Shown here in pieces: positions 4,578-6,580 of a stretch of 6,580 nt of DNA (positions are counted from its first letter, which is position 1; each line of letters opens with the position of its first letter). Source of the DNA: an uncultured Eubacteriales bacterium (GTDB lineage: Bacteria > Bacillota_A > Clostridia > Oscillospirales > Oscillospiraceae); NCBI GenBank assembly GCA_900556015.1, contig USNH01000051.1, positions 1-6,580 of the forward strand, written 5' to 3'. The position numbers and the translations under genes were made by a program. A model generated the notes under the pieces. It worked only from the letters and a program-made list of their open reading frames with translations. It ran no database searches and was not told where the DNA came from.

Positions 4578-6497
4578 AGCACGCTGGCGGCCTGCATCAA
4601 CGGGCTGAACCCCTTCGCAAACCCCGGCGAGTGCACCGGCACCCTGACCGTGGACGGCGTGGACGCCCCCCACAGCAGCATCTTTGAGCTGTCGGCCCAT
4701 GTGGGCACCGTCCTGCAGGACCCGGACGGCCAGTTCATCGGCCTGACGGTGGGCGAGGATATCGCCTTTGCGCTGGAAAACAGCTGTATGCCGCAGGACG
4801 AGATGCACGCCGTCACCCGCCGCGCCGCCAAGCTGGTGGGCATTGAGAACCACCTCGGCTATGCGCCCCACGAGCTTTCCGGCGGGCAGAAGCAGCGGGT
4901 CGGCCTTGCGGGCGTCATGGTAGATCAGGTCAAGATCCTCCTCTTCGATGAGCCGCTGGCCAACCTCGACCCCGCTACCGGCAAACAGGCCATTGAGCTG
5001 ATCGACGAAATCCAGCAAAAGACCGACACCACCGTGCTCATCATCGAGCACCGGCTGGAAGATGTGCTCTGGCGGAACGTGGACCGCATCGTCCTCGTCA
5101 ACGAGGGGAAGATTCTGGCCGACCTGCGCCCGGACGAACTGCTTTCCACTTCGCTGCTGGCCGAAAACGGTATCCGCGAGCCGCTCTACCTCACGGCGCT
5201 GCGGTATGCGGGCGTGGCCATCACGCCGGAAAAGCGCCCTGCCCATGTGGACAGCCTTGTGCTGAACGAGGCCGATACGGCGGCGCTGAAGCAGTGGTTC
5301 ACCGCCTACCCGCAGCCGGAACCGGCGGCGGCCCCGGTCCCCCTGCTGGAAGTGCGGGATCTGAGCTTTGGCTACCAGAAGGGCCAGCCGACCCTGAAGC
5401 ATGTCGGCTTCACCATCGGCAAGGGCGAGATGGTCAGCATCGTGGGCCGGAACGGCGCGGGCAAATCCACGCTGTCCAAGCTCATCTGCGGCTTCGAGAC
5501 GCCGGATGCGGGTGAGGTCTTCCTGAACGGAAACCCGCTGGCCGGGGAGAACATCCGCAGCCGCGCCAAGCACATCGGCTACGTGATGCAGAACCCGAAC
5601 CAGATGATCTCCAAGACCATGATCTACGACGAAGTGGCGCTGGGTTTGCAGCGCTCCGGCCTGACGGAAGCGCAGATCCGGGAAAAGGTCGAGCAGACGC
5701 TGAAAATCTGCGGTCTGTATCCCTTCCGCAACTGGCCGGTGTCGGCGCTGAGCTTCGGGCAGAAAAAGCGTGTGACCATCGCATCGATTCTGGCGCTGGA
5801 CCCCGAGCTGATCATTCTGGACGAGGCAAATATCATGGTTCGGGGCCTTTCCGGTGACGCAAAGACCATTCAAGCCTGCATTTCCCGGTATTTGGACAAT
5901 TTGCAGGCGAAATTTCAGGTGGATCGCCGGGCTGCGGAGGCGTATTTCAAGTCCCGTACCCAGATGACGGACTCCACGGTCCAGCGTTACACCCAGTTTG
6001 ACAAGTCCTTGATCGACGATGTGAAGGAATTCTTCCAAAATGGCACCATTTCTCACGCACAGGCCCTGTCGCTCTGCCCGCTGGAACCCAGCGAGCAGGT
6101 CCTCTATGTGAATGCCATCAATAAGGCCATTCAGATGTCCAACGGGGACAAGGCTCTGGAACATACCTATGTCACCCGAATCACGGACCGGGCCGCTCAG
6201 GCCGCCCGCATGACCAACGGCCGGGAAGCGGAGCTGGCCCGGCTGGAAGAAGCCATTATTCCGCCGGTTCACGCCAAGCCCGCCGGAGATGTGGCGGTCC
6301 GCACCCAAAAGGCCACGCTGATCCGAAAGTATGAGAAGGTCACGTTTGACCTCTCTAAAATCACCTCCAGCAAGCGGCGGCTGAATTCTCTGCGGAAAAT
6401 GGACGCTGCCGATGGGGATGGTTCCATTGTCGAAAGTCTGGATAAGTTGGCCAAGGAGGCCGCGGAGCTGGCCGATCTCCTGCGGAACGGACAGTAA
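4464..6497 (+). CDS. Chimeric frame: UvrA N-terminus / ECF duplex ATPase / ParB-like C-terminus
   Basis: One uninterrupted 677-residue frame that joins three unrelated proteins. Residues 1 to about 38 match the UvrA N-terminus. Residues about 38-454 match a YkoD-type ECF transporter ATPase with two ABC domains and a DUF3744-like linker. Residues about 454-677 match the C-terminal half of a ParB-like DNA-binding protein. The first join is in Walker A (GLSGSGKST, 32-40) and the second in Walker B of the second ABC domain (LIILDEA, 449-455), where ABC proteins have DEP. No parent is complete: UvrA lacks everything after its first P-loop, the second ABC domain lacks its D-loop and switch histidine, and ParB lacks its N-terminal domain. 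An automatic annotation would probably call this an ABC transporter ATP-binding protein. I think it is an assembly or recombination product, and a working fusion is unlikely. The frame itself is certain; its biological reality is not. Confidence 0.85.
   Translation: MQKEIFIKGARENNLKNIDVTIPRDKLVVLTGLSGSGKSTLAACINGLNPFANPGECTGTLTVDGVDAPHSSIFELSAHVGTVLQDPDGQFIGLTVGEDIAFALENSCMPQDEMHAVTRRAAKLVGIENHLGYAPHELSGGQKQRVGLAGVMVDQVKILLFDEPLANLDPATGKQAIELIDEIQQKTDTTVLIIEHRLEDVLWRNVDRIVLVNEGKILADLRPDELLSTSLLAENGIREPLYLTALRYAGVAITPEKRPAHVDSLVLNEADTAALKQWFTAYPQPEPAAAPVPLLEVRDLSFGYQKGQPTLKHVGFTIGKGEMVSIVGRNGAGKSTLSKLICGFETPDAGEVFLNGNPLAGENIRSRAKHIGYVMQNPNQMISKTMIYDEVALGLQRSGLTEAQIREKVEQTLKICGLYPFRNWPVSALSFGQKKRVTIASILALDPELIILDEANIMVRGLSGDAKTIQACISRYLDNLQAKFQVDRRAAEAYFKSRTQMTDSTVQRYTQFDKSLIDDVKEFFQNGTISHAQALSLCPLEPSEQVLYVNAINKAIQMSNGDKALEHTYVTRITDRAAQAARMTNGREAELARLEEAIIPPVHAKPAGDVAVRTQKATLIRKYEKVTFDLSKITSSKRRLNSLRKMDAADGDGSIVESLDKLAKEAAELADLLRNGQ
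4575..5823 (+). pseudogene. ECF transporter duplex ATPase, YkoD-like, both ends missing
   Basis: In energy-coupling factor transporters this ATPase powers vitamin or precursor uptake together with a T component and a substrate-binding S component at the membrane. The first ABC domain has Q-loop Q85 in VLQDPDGQF, signature LSGGQKQRV at 138-146, Walker B ILLFDEP at 158-164, D-loop NLD at 167-169 and switch H196. A linker at about 220-290, with [12 protein letters not shown], resembles the DUF3744 region of YkoD-type proteins, whose known relatives are tied to hydroxymethylpyrimidine/thiamine uptake. The second domain has A-loop Y304, Walker [10 protein letters not shown] at 328-336, Q376, an unusual signature LSFGQKKRV at 429-437 and Walker B up to E454, then stops being ABC-like. 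About a hundred C-terminal residues are missing. No T or S component is present in the window. The substrate is inference only. Confidence 0.8.
5821..6497 (+). pseudogene. ParB-like partition protein, C-terminal part
   Basis: From residue 454 the sequence fits the ParB/Spo0J/KorB pattern from its ENIQR-like segment onward: [10 protein letters not shown] at 454-463. A helix-turn-helix region follows, with [21 protein letters not shown] at about 491-511, then [23 protein letters not shown] at about 515-537, matching the ParB stretch before the conserved Leu/Glu-Gln segment (PLEPSEQ, 539-545). The rest is charged, with coiled-coil-like helices (about 586-600 and 655-675) that could dimerise. The N-terminal CTP-binding/nuclease-fold domain is absent. 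Such ParB-like genes are frequent on plasmids and integrative elements of Clostridia, which suggests a mobile source. An ATG at 5835 (residue M458), with GAGG 8 nt upstream, could in principle start translation alone. The family call rests on pattern only, so ParB-like is as far as I go. Confidence 0.6.
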
Positions 6498-6580
6498 TGG
6501 CCCGTCCCAAAGGCCCGGAGCAGCGTGTCCCCGTGAAAATGCGGGTAAATATCGGTCTGATGGACCGGTTGCGGCAGTTG
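6497..6580 (+). CDS. Start of a small unidentified protein, cut by the window end
   Basis: An ATG at 6497 shares its A with the preceding stop (TAATG) and opens a frame that runs off the window after 28 codons. The visible start is basic ([10 protein letters not shown], then KMRVN) and then turns amphipathic (GLMDRLRQL). This pattern of a short basic arm, a strand and a helix resembles ribbon-helix-helix DNA-binding proteins, which often sit next to partition or mobilisation genes on mobile elements. The purine-rich GGAACGG at 6484-6490 could be a weak ribosome binding site, and the TAATG overlap suggests translational coupling to the ParB-like frame. With only 28 residues the family cannot be fixed. 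Confidence 0.5.
   Translation, partial: MARPKGPEQRVPVKMRVNIGLMDRLRQL

Noticed and set aside
461..5823. GLSG-x-x-K similarity between the UvrA P-loop (residues 32-38) and the ParB-like part (461-467) as a sign of a repeat-mediated joint
   Set aside because: The resemblance covers only a few residues, and the second copy lies after the joint rather than at it. It is most likely coincidence.
4422..6308. Reverse-strand open frame of 628 codons opposite the chimeric gene
   Set aside because: It mirrors the well-supported forward frame, has no family motif, and its length is explained by the high GC at third codon positions.

Overview
The window comes from a GC-rich bacterium, most likely a Firmicute of the Clostridia/Oscillospiraceae type. 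That placement is an inference from the strong AGGAGG-type ribosome binding sites, the heavy G/C at third codon positions, the family make-up (RadC, UvrB, EamA, YbaK, and an ECF ATPase with a DUF3744-like linker) and general resemblance. No database search was possible. Every convincing gene is on the + strand; the long reverse-strand open frames are antisense shadows of GC-rich coding sequence.

Positions 1-336 hold no convincing gene. They contain GC-rich inverted repeats and, near the end, a good extended -10 promoter. From there runs a compact block: a RadC/JAMM-domain protein (337-1011), uvrB (1022-2986), an EamA/DMT-type membrane transporter (3005-3916) and a YbaK/EbsC-type Cys-tRNA(Pro) deacylase (3903-4385). 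Gaps are 10 and 18 nt, and the last pair overlaps by 14 nt, so this looks like one transcription unit. RadC and UvrB are linked to DNA metabolism and nucleotide excision repair; the transporter and deacylase have no evident link to repair. A 78-nt AT-rich gap follows, with a near-consensus sigma-A promoter (TTGACA-N17-TACACT), a perfect palindrome filling its spacer, and a small hairpin near the predicted transcript start.

The most striking object is the 677-residue frame at 4464-6497. It is a three-part mosaic. Residues 1 to about 38 are the N-terminus of UvrA, the expected partner of the upstream UvrB. At the Walker A motif the protein becomes a duplex ECF-transporter ATPase of the YkoD/DUF3744 kind. 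At the Walker B motif of that protein's second ATPase domain it becomes the C-terminal, helix-turn-helix part of a ParB-like partition protein, followed by a stop that overlaps the ATG of another small gene running off the window. None of the three parent proteins is complete. Both joints fall in short conserved motifs and stay in frame. I read this as most likely an assembly chimera, or less likely a recombination product, rather than a new multidomain system. The segment after about 5823 probably comes from a plasmid or integrative element, and the part from about 4575 to 5823 from an ECF vitamin-transport operon. Neighbour relationships across these joints should not be trusted until read-level checks are made.
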